NCBI GenBank assembly: GCA_946478645.1
Contig: CAMLCW010000069.1
Coordinates: 1-16,648, forward strand
DNA from: an uncultured Variovorax sp.
Lineage (GTDB): Bacteria; Pseudomonadota; Gammaproteobacteria; Burkholderiales; Burkholderiaceae
Length of the DNA stretch: 16,648 nucleotides
Reading direction: 5' to 3'
Each line of letters begins with the position of its first letter. Positions within the stretch are counted from its first letter, which is position 1. Both the position numbers and the translations under genes were made by a program. Positions 8,610-15,634 of the stretch are shown here, piece by piece. The notes beneath the pieces were generated by a model that was given only the letters and a program-made list of their open reading frames with translations, was not told the DNA's origin and did no database searches.

Positions 8610-9349
8610 GGCTTGTTCGCCCTCACTTGCGGGATCGCGCCGCCCTGCGCGAATGCGTCGGCGCGCGCGCAGGCCTGCATCCACTGGTCGGTCGGCATCT
8701 GCATGGTGGCCGCGCGCATGCCCGACTTGATTCCGCAGACCGAATGCGCGGGAAAGGCGGCGATGGCCGTGGCCATGGCCCGCGCGCGCGCCACGACCGC
8801 GGCGTCATCGACGACTTCGGTCGCGATGCCCAGGCGCAGCAGGTCGGCCGCGCCGATGCGGTCGCCCATCAGGCACACGCGCGCCGCGACCGCCTCGCTG
8901 TGGCGCAGCGCGAGCCACGCCGCGTTGCGCGGCGCCGCCATGCCGATGCCGATCTCGCCCACCTGGAGGAAGGCGCCCTCGCCGCTCACGAGCAGGTCGC
9001 CAGCCAACGCGAGTGCCGCACCGCCATTGATCGCGTAGCGCTCGAGCGCGACGACCAGCACCTTCCGGCTGGCCAGCAGCTGGTTGTGCACCGACTCCCA
9101 GAGCGCCGGGAAGCCGGCCTTCCATTCGGGCGCCGGATCGGCGCCGAAGGCCTTGACGTCGAGGCCCGAGCAGAACACGCCGTCGGCGCCGCGCAGCACC
9201 ACGGCCCGCACGGCATCGTCCCCGGCGAGCCGATCGAGCGATGCGTGCAGCGCGGCGGCGAGCGTGCCGTCGATGGCGTTCTTGCGCTCGGGGCGATGCA
9301 GGATGAGTTCCGCCCATCCGTCATGGACGTCGAGAAGCACGGCTGACAT
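8606..9349 (-). CDS. Enoyl-CoA hydratase/isomerase family (crotonase fold) protein
   Basis: This 247-residue crotonase-fold protein has HRPERKNAID at 18-27, the oxyanion-hole strand FCSGLDVKAFG (59-69) and the second oxyanion segment YAINGGAALALAGD (105-118). In rat mitochondrial hydratase two glutamates (144 and 164) activate water. Here the first aligns with Ala112, while the second is kept as Glu132 in QVGEIGIG. One missing glutamate argues for an isomerase or another crotonase reaction, though hydration cannot be excluded. The ATG at 9349 has AAGGA eight bases upstream. The gene follows the CoA-transferase after 40 bases and overlaps the reductase by ATGA. It probably acts on the unsaturated CoA product made by the downstream dehydrogenase pair. 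Confidence 0.88.
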   Translation of the reverse strand: MSAVLLDVHDGWAELILHRPERKNAIDGTLAAALHASLDRLAGDDAVRAVVLRGADGVFCSGLDVKAFGADPAPEWKAGFPALWESVHNQLLASRKVLVVALERYAINGGAALALAGDLLVSGEGAFLQVGEIGIGMAAPRNAAWLALRHSEAVAARVCLMGDRIGAADLLRLGIATEVVDDAAVVARARAMATAIAAFPAHSVCGIKSGMRAATMQMPTDQWMQACARADAFAQGGAIPQVRANKP

Positions 9350-9389
9350 GAGATGAATCCTTTGCTTGTGAGATGAAGGGCGCGGGCGC

Positions 9390-10640
9390 TCAGCCAGCGT
9401 CTGCGCCGCCGACCACGCCGCCGACCACACCGGCGGTCTTCAGGCGCGCGATGTCGGCCGCGGCGTAGCCGGCCTCTGCGAGCAATTCATCGGTGTGCTG
9501 CCCGAGGCGCGGCACCGCGGGCACGGGCCTGCCGACGGGCGCGCCGGCGAAGCTGAAGGGCAGGCCCGGCAACTGCACCTGGCCGCCCTGCCCGTCGTCG
9601 ATGGTTTCGAACACGCCGCTGGCCTGCACGTCGGCGCTCGCGAGCACCTGCGGATAGCTGCGCACCACGCCCACGACCACGCCATGCCGCTCGAGCAGCG
9701 CGCGCGCCTCTTCGCCGGTGAAGACGCCGAGCGCGGCGCCCAGCACCTCCATCAGCGCGGCGCGGTTGCGCACGCGGTCGTTGTTGGTGGCAAAGGCCTC
9801 GGCCGTGGCGAGCGCCGGCTGGCCGATGGCCGCGCACAGCCGGCGCCAGTGGTCGTCGAGATAGGCGGAAATGACGATGTGGCCATCGCGCACGGCGATG
9901 AGGTCGGCGGCAGGCGCGACCAGCGGCTGCGCATTGCCCGCACGCTCGGGCAGCTTGCCCGTGCACTGGTACTCGGCCCAGATCTGGGCCTGCATCGAGA
10001 TGGCCACCGCGAGCAGCGAGGTCTCGATGGTCTCACCGCGGCCCGTGCGTGCATGCCGGTACAGCGCCGCGAGGATCGCATTGGCCGTACTGTTCGCCGT
10101 CGACACGTCGGCCACGGGAAAGCCCGCCTTCAGCGGCGTGCCGCCGCGCTCGCCGGTGATCGACATCATGCCGCTCTCGGCCTGCGCGGCAATGTCCAGG
10201 CCCGGCCGCTCGCGCGACGGTCCGCCCGAACCGAAGCCCGAGACCGACACGTAGATCAGGCCGGGCTTGGCCGCGCGCAGCGTGGCGGCGTCGAGCCCGA
10301 GCGACTGCATCACGCCGGCGCGCGCGTTCTGCACCACCACGTCGGCCTGCAACGCGAGATCGCGCGCAACCGCCAGGCCCTCGGGCTGGCGCATGTCGAC
10401 GACGATCGAGCGCTTGCCGCGGTTGTAGGCCATGAAGAGGCCGCTGCGCCCCTGGGTGGCCGGGCTCACGCCGAAGCGGCGGCCGTTGTCGCCGTTGGGG
10501 CTTTCGATCTTGGTGACGCTCGCGCCCAGGTCGGCCAGCACCTGCGTGGCGCCCGGACCGGCGATGAACTGGCCGAACTCCACCACCCGGATGCCCGCGA
10601 GCGGCAGCTCGTCGTGCGCGGATTGCTGCGCGCCGGTCAT
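9390..10640 (-). CDS. CaiB/BaiF family (class III) CoA-transferase
   Basis: This 416-residue protein opens with LPLAGIRVVEFGQFIAGP (about 12-29), the class III CoA-transferase start, followed by ATQVLADLGASVTKIESPNGD. YNRGKRSIVVDM is at 72-83. The catalytic aspartate is Asp149 in RPGLDIAAQAESGMMS, matching Asp169 of formyl-CoA transferase. The enzyme moves CoA from a donor such as succinyl-CoA or acetyl-CoA to a carboxylic acid. It is therefore the likely entry step that activates the imported substrate. The start overlaps the receptor stop as ATGA. Near the C-terminus a 12-base tandem duplication gives VVGGVVGG. Donor and acceptor acids are not deducible. Confidence 0.94.
   Translation of the reverse strand: MTGAQQSAHDELPLAGIRVVEFGQFIAGPGATQVLADLGASVTKIESPNGDNGRRFGVSPATQGRSGLFMAYNRGKRSIVVDMRQPEGLAVARDLALQADVVVQNARAGVMQSLGLDAATLRAAKPGLIYVSVSGFGSGGPSRERPGLDIAAQAESGMMSITGERGGTPLKAGFPVADVSTANSTANAILAALYRHARTGRGETIETSLLAVAISMQAQIWAEYQCTGKLPERAGNAQPLVAPAADLIAVRDGHIVISAYLDDHWRRLCAAIGQPALATAEAFATNNDRVRNRAALMEVLGAALGVFTGEEARALLERHGVVVGVVRSYPQVLASADVQASGVFETIDDGQGGQVQLPGLPFSFAGAPVGRPVPAVPRLGQHTDELLAEAGYAAADIARLKTAGVVGGVVGGADAG
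9405..9428. repeat. 12-bp tandem duplication in the 3' end of the CoA-transferase gene
   Basis: GCCGCCGACCAC occurs twice back to back (9405-9416 and 9417-9428). It is in frame and encodes the repeated VVGG of the C-terminal tail. It is probably a slippage duplication with no active-site effect. Confidence 0.8.
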
Positions 10641-11602
10641 TGCTCCGCCTTGATGCCGGCGCTCTTGGCGACCGCGGTCCAGCGCTGCATCTCGGCCGCG
10701 AGCATCTTGCCGAATTCGTCGGCGCTGCCGCCGGCCGGGCTCATGCCGAGCCCGTGGACCGCATCGGCGAACTCCTTGCTCTTGAGCGTGCGGTTGGCCG
10801 CCGCGTTGAGCTTGGCCACCACCGCGGGCGGCGTCCTGGCCGGCACCATCAGGCCGAGGAAGCTGGCCGCATCGAGGTCCTTGACGCCGGCTTCGCGCGC
10901 GGTGGGCACGCCGGGCAGGCCCGGCGGACGCTCCAGCCCCGGCGTAACGATGCCGCTGAGCTTGCCTTCGCGGATCATGGTGCTCGTGATGCCCGCGACG
11001 TCGAACATCAGCGGCACGTCGCCTGCCATCACCGCCTGTGCCGCCCCGGCCGAGCCCTTGTAGGGCACGTGCTCGAGCCGCAGCTTGTGGCGCTGCGCGA
11101 GCAGTTCGCCCCACAGCTGCGTGAGCGAACCCGCCCCCGGACTCGAATAGAGCACCGGATTGCTCTGGTTGCGGATCCACGCGATGAGCGAGGGCAGGTC
11201 CTTCGCCGGCACCTTGGGATTGGCCGCGACCAGGATCGGCATCCAGGCCACGTTGACCACGGGCGCGAGATCGCGCAGCGGCTCGTAGGGCGCCTTGATG
11301 CCGGTGGCGCTGTTGGTGACGAACTGCGCCGCGACCAGCACCAGGCTGTAGCCGTCGGCAGGCTGGCTCGCGACGAAGGCGGTGCCGATGGTGCTCGAGG
11401 CACCGGGCTTGTTCTCGACGATCACAGGCTGGCCGAGTTCGGCCGAGATGCCCTTGCCCACGAGCCGTGCCACCGCGTCGGTGGGGCCGCCGGGGGTGTA
11501 GGGCACCACGATCCGGATCGGCTTGTTCGGGTAGTCGCCCTGGGCATGCGCCGCAGGCAGCAGCGCCAGCGTGGCCAGCAGGGTGGCAAACAACTTCTTC
11601 AT
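10637..11602 (-). CDS. Bug/TctC family periplasmic solute-binding receptor (tripartite tricarboxylate transporter type)
   Basis: This 321-residue protein has a clear Sec signal peptide, MKKLFATLLATLALLPAAHA, with a likely cut after AHA at residue 20. The mature part begins with the Bug signature YPNKPIRIVVPYTPGGPTDAVAR. Further family segments are GQPVIVENKPGASSTIGT, HVPYKGSAGAAQAVMAGDVPLMFD and VPARTPPAVVAKLN. Such receptors bind carboxylates (often aromatic, di- or tricarboxylic acids) through two water-mediated contacts and feed TctAB-type carriers or signalling systems. No tctA/tctB partner is in the window, so it is an orphan receptor, as is usual in Burkholderiales. The ATG at 11602 has GGAG seven bases upstream. 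It lies 43 bases after the TetR gene and overlaps the CoA-transferase, so it probably binds the operon's substrate. Confidence 0.95.
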   Translation of the reverse strand: MKKLFATLLATLALLPAAHAQGDYPNKPIRIVVPYTPGGPTDAVARLVGKGISAELGQPVIVENKPGASSTIGTAFVASQPADGYSLVLVAAQFVTNSATGIKAPYEPLRDLAPVVNVAWMPILVAANPKVPAKDLPSLIAWIRNQSNPVLYSSPGAGSLTQLWGELLAQRHKLRLEHVPYKGSAGAAQAVMAGDVPLMFDVAGITSTMIREGKLSGIVTPGLERPPGLPGVPTAREAGVKDLDAASFLGLMVPARTPPAVVAKLNAAANRTLKSKEFADAVHGLGMSPAGGSADEFGKMLAAEMQRWTAVAKSAGIKAEQ

Positions 11603-11645
11603 GTCTTGTCTCCTTTGTCGTTTGGGTGGGGAGCGGCGCGACGGA

Positions 11646-12437
11646 TCAGCCTGCTGCACGCCGGCGCGCAGCGGGCTTCGGCGGCGGCTCGGGCACATCG
11701 GGCGCGTCATGCGCCGCGAGCCGCGCATGCACCTGCGGCGAGACCGGCGCGGCGATGGCGCCGCTCACCATGTCGATCAGGTTCTCGATCGCGCGCTGCA
11801 GGTCGAAGCCCAGCTGGCGCTTGCTGCGCCGCGTGCTGATGCGCTCGAAGTCGGCCAGGCTGAACATGACGAAGCTGACGCCCGCCAGGTAGCGCTGGCG
11901 CAGCAGCAGTTCAGGCATGTCGGGCAGCGCACGCTGCAGCAGTTCGTGGATGCGGCGGAAGCCGCGGTCTTCCTCTTCGCGTGTGGACGCCGCGAGATCG
12001 ATGTCGGGATGCACCTGCGCGGCGGCCAGGAAGCGGTTGTAGGTGTTGCCGCGGCTTGTCATCAGCCTGGAAGCGAGCGGCCACACGATGGCCTCGACCA
12101 GCCCGCGCAGCTCGCCGTGGCGCTCGCTGCTGTAGAGCTGGTCGACGTAGTCGTTGCGCAGCGCGTTGACCTCGGCCATGCCGCTTTGCAGGATGGCCTG
12201 GATCAGCGCCTCCTTGGAGCCGAAGTGGTAGTGCAGCGCCGAGTTGTTGCGCTGGCCCGCCTCGCGGGCGATCTCGCGCATCGACACGGCGTCGATGCCC
12301 TTCTCCGCGAACAGCCGCTGTGCGGTCAGCAGCAGCACGTCGGCGCTGTCGGCACTGCTGCGCGGCGCGGCAGCGAGCTTTCGCCGGTCCTTGCCGGCGG
12401 GCGGGGGCGTGGGTGCGGAGGGAGTGGATTCGGCCAT
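11646..12437 (-). CDS. TetR/AcrR family transcriptional regulator of the CoA operon
   Basis: The 263-residue product has a proline/alanine-rich N-terminal tail (1-30). A TetR DNA-binding domain follows: LLLTAQRLFAEKGIDAVSMR, then IAREAGQRNNSALHYHFGSKEALIQ, a helix-turn-helix at about 51-75 with the family's HYHF turn. The helical ligand domain spans roughly 85-235. It ends in a Pro/Arg-rich tail (PEPPPKPAARRR). TetR proteins usually repress and are released by a small ligand, often an acyl-CoA in such operons. It is the first gene of the minus-strand operon and diverges from an AidB-like dehydrogenase, with an inverted repeat between them. This layout implies autoregulation and control of both sides. 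The start is uncertain: ATG 12437 and ATG 12461 are in frame and neither has a clear ribosome-binding site. Confidence 0.93.
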   Translation of the reverse strand: MAESTPSAPTPPPAGKDRRKLAAAPRSSADSADVLLLTAQRLFAEKGIDAVSMREIAREAGQRNNSALHYHFGSKEALIQAILQSGMAEVNALRNDYVDQLYSSERHGELRGLVEAIVWPLASRLMTSRGNTYNRFLAAAQVHPDIDLAASTREEEDRGFRRIHELLQRALPDMPELLLRQRYLAGVSFVMFSLADFERISTRRSKRQLGFDLQRAIENLIDMVSGAIAAPVSPQVHARLAAHDAPDVPEPPPKPAARRRAAG

Positions 12438-12474
12438 GCGGCGGATTCTGGAACCTCGCATTTGTTAAGTCAAG

Positions 12475-12495
12475 TGCTTTACCGGCAATAAAGCA
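12475..12495. promoter_or_regulatory. Inverted repeat, candidate TetR operator
   Basis: TGCTTTA (12475-12481) and TAAAGCA (12489-12495) form a perfect 7-bp inverted repeat around a 7-base spacer. It sits in the short AT-richer gap between the divergent tetR and AidB-like genes. Size, symmetry and place fit a TetR dimer site controlling both directions. No second copy was seen. Confidence 0.6.
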
Positions 12496-12506
12496 TCTGA
12501 TTTAAT
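12478..12506 (+). promoter_or_regulatory. Candidate sigma-70 promoter of the AidB-like gene
   Basis: TTTACC (12478-12483) as -35 and TTTAAT (12501-12506) as -10 are 17 bases apart, with 4/6 and 5/6 consensus matches. The -35 overlaps the inverted repeat, so a bound repressor would block polymerase. Transcription would begin about 25-30 bases before the ATG. Confidence 0.4.
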
Positions 12507-12541
12507 CCGGCCGGTACGAACAACCCGGACGAACCCATCCC

Positions 12542-14221
12542 ATGACCGAAGCCACTGCCCTCGCCGCCCGCCCGCCCGCCACCCACGGCACCCACGAGGT
12601 GTTCAACCAGCCCACGCCCTACGGCGGCTACAACCTGCTTGCGCGCGACCATGCGCTGCGCGAAAGCCTCGAGCGCGAAGGCGCTGCGTGGGCGGTGCCG
12701 CGGCTCGACGCACTGGCCGCCGAACTGGCCGATCCCGAGGTCATCCGCCATGGCTACATGGCCAACCGCTACGTGCCCGAACTGCACACGCACGACAACT
12801 ACGGCCACCGCATCAACGAAGTGCACCTGCACCACTCGTGGCATGAGCTGATGCGCCTCGCGCGCCGCCATGAAGTGCATTCGCTGCCCTGGCGCCAGCC
12901 GCAGGCCGGCAGCCATGTGGCGCGCGCCGCGTCGAGCATGCTGATGGCGCAGGTCGAAAGCGGCACGCTGTGCCCGCTGCACATGACCTATGCGGGCGTT
13001 CCGGTGCTGCGCAACAACCCCGCGCTCAGCGCGCAGTGGGAACCGCTGCTCACCGCGACCGGCTACGACCCGCGCTATCGGCCGCCGGCCGAGAAGAGCA
13101 GCGCCCTCATCGGCATGGCCATGACGGAGAAGCAAGGCGGCTCGGACCTGCGCGCGAACACCACGGTGGCGCGCGCCACGCAGGAGGCCGGCGTGTACGA
13201 GCTCACCGGCCACAAGTGGTTCTTCTCCGCGCCGATGGTCGACTGCTTCCTGACGGTGGCGCATGCGGAAGGCGCGCCAGGGCAGATCTCCTGCTTCCTG
13301 GTGCCGTTCTGGCTGCCCGACGGCACGCGCAACCGCTTCTCGATCATGCGGCTCAAGGACAAGCTCGGAAACCGCTCCAATCCGTCGAGCGAGATCGAAT
13401 ACAACGGCACGCTCGCATGGCGGGTGGGCGACGAGGGCAAGGGCATACGCACCATCATCGAGATGGTCAGCCTCACGCGGCTGGGCTGTGCCTCGATCTC
13501 GGCCGGCATCATGCGCCAGACGCTCTTCAGGGCGCTGCACCACACGCAGCAGCGCTCGGCCTTCGGCGCCAGGCTGGTCGACAAGCCCCTGATGAGCAAC
13601 GTGCTGGCCGACCTGGCGCTGGAGTCGGAAGCCGCCACCGCCCTGCTCATGCGCCTGGCCGGAAGCATCGACCGCGCGGCCACCGACGACAAAGAGGCGC
13701 GCTTCTCGCGCGTGGTCACGGCGATCGCCAAATACTGGCTCGCCAAGCGCGCGAGCGCCAACGCCTTCGAGGCCCTGGAGTGCCACGGCGGCTTCGGCTA
13801 CATCGAGGATTCGATGATGCCGCGCTTCTACCGCGAGGCCCCGGTGCAGAGCGTGTGGGAAGGCAGCGGCAACGTGATCTGCCTCGACGTGCTGCGTGCG
13901 GTCGATCGCGACCCCGACGCGCTGCTGCCGGTGCTGCAGGAGATCGAGCTCGCGCGCGGAATGAACCCGCATCTCGACGCAACCGCCGCCTGGCTGCGCG
14001 ATGCCGCCGGCCGCCGCGACCGCATGGACGGTATCGCGCGGCGCCTGGTCGAGAAGATGGCGCTCGCGCTACAGGCCTCGCTGCTGCTGCGCTTCAGCCC
14101 GGCCTATGTGGCCGAGGCATTCTGCGCCTCGCGGCTCGGTGGTGACTGGGGCTTCGCCTTCGGCACGCTGGCGCCGGAGGTGGAGTTCAAGAAGATCGTC
14201 GAGCGCGCCTGGGCGGCTTGA
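12542..14221 (+). CDS. AidB-like acyl-CoA dehydrogenase
   Basis: This 559-residue flavoprotein follows E. coli AidB (541 aa) along its length. It opens with EVFNQPTPYGGYNLLARD (19-36), which includes the AidB-type FNQP start. Next come SGTLCPLHMT (140-149), LIGMAMTEKQGGSDLRANTT (189-208, the FAD/substrate motif), GHKWFFSAP (223-231), RLKDKLGNRSNPSSEIEY (270-287) and the catalytic loop VWEGSGNVICLDVLR with Glu440. A helical C-terminal extension (about 455-559) replaces the DNA-binding domain of AidB. AidB binds DNA, has weak isovaleryl-CoA dehydrogenase activity and belongs to the alkylation response. In this operon setting a metabolic role in branched acyl-CoA oxidation is equally likely. It is transcribed away from tetR under a shared operator candidate. 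The ATG at 12542 lacks a strong ribosome-binding site but fits the AidB start. Confidence 0.9.
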   Translation: MTEATALAARPPATHGTHEVFNQPTPYGGYNLLARDHALRESLEREGAAWAVPRLDALAAELADPEVIRHGYMANRYVPELHTHDNYGHRINEVHLHHSWHELMRLARRHEVHSLPWRQPQAGSHVARAASSMLMAQVESGTLCPLHMTYAGVPVLRNNPALSAQWEPLLTATGYDPRYRPPAEKSSALIGMAMTEKQGGSDLRANTTVARATQEAGVYELTGHKWFFSAPMVDCFLTVAHAEGAPGQISCFLVPFWLPDGTRNRFSIMRLKDKLGNRSNPSSEIEYNGTLAWRVGDEGKGIRTIIEMVSLTRLGCASISAGIMRQTLFRALHHTQQRSAFGARLVDKPLMSNVLADLALESEAATALLMRLAGSIDRAATDDKEARFSRVVTAIAKYWLAKRASANAFEALECHGGFGYIEDSMMPRFYREAPVQSVWEGSGNVICLDVLRAVDRDPDALLPVLQEIELARGMNPHLDATAAWLRDAAGRRDRMDGIARRLVEKMALALQASLLLRFSPAYVAEAFCASRLGGDWGFAFGTLAPEVEFKKIVERAWAA

Positions 14222-14289
14222 GGCGCGGGGCGGCGGCCGACGGAATCAATGGTAAAAATTCCGGAGAATAGCCACTGCCCCACCCCCCT

Positions 14290-14293
14290 GGAG
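14290..14293 (+). promoter_or_regulatory. Shine-Dalgarno site deciding the TTG start of exonuclease III
   Basis: GGAG lies six bases before TTG 14300. The in-frame ATG at 14249 has no such site and would add 17 residues with no counterpart in the family. Confidence 0.75.
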
Positions 14294-14299
14294 AACGCC

Positions 14300-15094
14300 T
14301 TGCGCATAGCCACCTGGAACGTCAATTCCCTCACCGCCCGCCTGCAGCACGTGCTCGACTGGCTGATCGCCAACCCGGTCGACGTGCTGTGCCTGCAGGA
14401 GCTCAAGATGAGCGACGACAAATTTCCGCTCGACGTGCTCAAGTCGGCCGGCTACGAATGCGCGGTGTTCGGCCAGAAGACCTACAACGGCGTCGCGATC
14501 CTGAGCCTGGCGCCGCTCGGCGACGTGGTGAAGAACATCGGCGGCTTCACCGACGACCAGTCGCGCGTGATCGCGGCCACGGTGCAGACGCCGGCCGGTC
14601 CGCTGCGCGTGGTGAACGGCTATTTCGTCAACGGGCAGGCGCCCGGGACCGACAAGTTCGCATACAAGATGGGCTGGCTGCGCGCGCTGCGCGAATGGCT
14701 GCGCGCCGAGATGGCCGCGCATCCGAACCTGGTGCTGCTCGGCGACTTCAACATCACGCCCGAGGACCGCGACAGCTACGACCCGGTGGGCCTGAAGGAA
14801 ACGATCCATCACACGACCGAGGAACGCGACGAGTTCAAGGCGCTGCTGGCGCTCGGCCTCGTCGACAGCTTCCGACTCTTCGAGCAGCCCGAAAAAAGCT
14901 ATTCGTGGTGGGACTACCGGATGCTCGGCTACCAGAAGAACCGCGGGCTGCGCATCGACCACATCCTCGTGAGCGAGCCGCTGGTGCCGCGCGCGCGCGG
15001 ATGCATCATCGACCGCGTGCCGCGCAAATGGGAGAAGCCCAGCGACCATGCGCCGGTGGTGCTCGACCTCGACCAGGGAGCGCCGGCGCCATGA
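14300..15094 (+). CDS. xth: Exodeoxyribonuclease III (AP endonuclease)
   Basis: This 264-residue enzyme of the exonuclease III/EEP family cuts DNA 5' of abasic sites and has 3'-5' exonuclease and 3'-repair activity with Mg2+ in base excision repair. With the TTG start, the first motif is RIATWNVNSL with Asn7 and the metal ligand is Glu34 in CLQELK; both numbers equal those of E. coli ExoIII. Tyr108 (NGYFVNG), Asp149 and Asn151 (LLGDFNITPED), Asp220 (LRIDHILVS) and the catalytic pair Asp249-His250 (KPSDHAPV) complete the active site. It begins 78 bases after the AidB-like gene and overlaps the lipoprotein gene as ATGA. That gap shows no convincing promoter or terminator, so read-through from the AidB-like gene is possible. 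Confidence 0.95.
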   Translation: MRIATWNVNSLTARLQHVLDWLIANPVDVLCLQELKMSDDKFPLDVLKSAGYECAVFGQKTYNGVAILSLAPLGDVVKNIGGFTDDQSRVIAATVQTPAGPLRVVNGYFVNGQAPGTDKFAYKMGWLRALREWLRAEMAAHPNLVLLGDFNITPEDRDSYDPVGLKETIHHTTEERDEFKALLALGLVDSFRLFEQPEKSYSWWDYRMLGYQKNRGLRIDHILVSEPLVPRARGCIIDRVPRKWEKPSDHAPVVLDLDQGAPAP

Positions 15095-15600
15095 ACATCC
15101 GCCTGCTCGTGGCCGCCGCTGCGTTGCTGGCGCTCGCCGGCTGCTCTGTGCTCAAGCCGTCCGACCAGCCCGGCGACGAGGAAAAGCCAAGCGCTTCAGC
15201 CTCGGGCGATGTGCCCGGCGCGCGCACCGACGTGCCCACAGTGCGCCTGATCACCGCGCAGACGCCGGCCGTGCGGGCCTACCGCAAGACCGGCGCGCGC
15301 AAGATCTACAACACCTACGCCAAGCGCATCTACAAGGGCAAGATCCCGCCGCTGGTCTACGCGGTGGTGGTGGTCGAGACCGACCTCGATGCGCAGGGCA
15401 ATGTCAGGAACGTCACGTTCAGCCGCGTGCCGGGCCACGCGCCCGAAGTGCCGCCGAAGATCGCGGAACTGATTAAGGGCGCCTCGCCGCTGCCGAACCC
15501 GGGGCGCCTGGGCGGCCACACCTATGTCGACACCTGGCTCTGGGACAAGAGCGGCAATTTCCAGCTCGACTCGCTGACGCTGGGGCAGCGCAGCCGCTAA
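15091..15600 (+). CDS. Putative lipoprotein with TonB/TolA C-terminal-like domain
   Basis: The 169-residue product has a lipoprotein signal peptide ending in lipobox LAGC with Cys18 as the lipidated residue. A polar, Ser/Pro/Glu-rich linker (20-50) follows. The rest (about 65-165) has VYAVVVVETDLDAQGNVRNV, then PPKIAELIKGASPLPNPGR and a final HTYVDTWLWDKSGNFQL. That order (beta strand with D-x-x-G, helix with a P-L-P turn, closing strand) resembles the TonB/TolA C-terminal fold. Unlike TonB it has no inner-membrane anchor or long Pro-rich span. Its role is unknown; it is probably held in the outer membrane facing the periplasm. The start overlaps the exonuclease stop as ATGA, with GGGAG about ten bases upstream. 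The gene ends 34 bases before convergent ntrC. The lipoprotein call is firm, the TonB-like fold is inference. Confidence 0.85.
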   Translation: MNIRLLVAAAALLALAGCSVLKPSDQPGDEEKPSASASGDVPGARTDVPTVRLITAQTPAVRAYRKTGARKIYNTYAKRIYKGKIPPLVYAVVVVETDLDAQGNVRNVTFSRVPGHAPEVPPKIAELIKGASPLPNPGRLGGHTYVDTWLWDKSGNFQLDSLTLGQRSR

Positions 15601-15634
15601 GCACTGCGCGCCGCCCTTCTTGGCTGCCCGCCGG

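Noticed and set aside
3872..11839. Series of plus-strand open frames of 250-520 codons across the CoA operon
   Set aside because: Each lies opposite a gene with clear family motifs. They are shadow frames produced by high third-position GC.
12479..13972. Minus-strand open frame of 497 codons opposite the AidB-like gene
   Set aside because: It has shadow-frame composition and overlaps a complete, motif-rich dehydrogenase.
14222..14299. Possible promoter for exonuclease III in the gap after the AidB-like gene
   Set aside because: The only AT-rich patch (around 14249-14262) has no -35 partner at the right spacing.
14246..15049. Minus-strand open frame of 267 codons opposite exonuclease III
   Set aside because: It is antisense to a gene with all catalytic residues in place and shows no recognisable domain.
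15601..15634. Bidirectional terminator between the convergent lipoprotein and ntrC genes
   Set aside because: No stem-loop with a flanking T-tract is visible in the 34-base gap.
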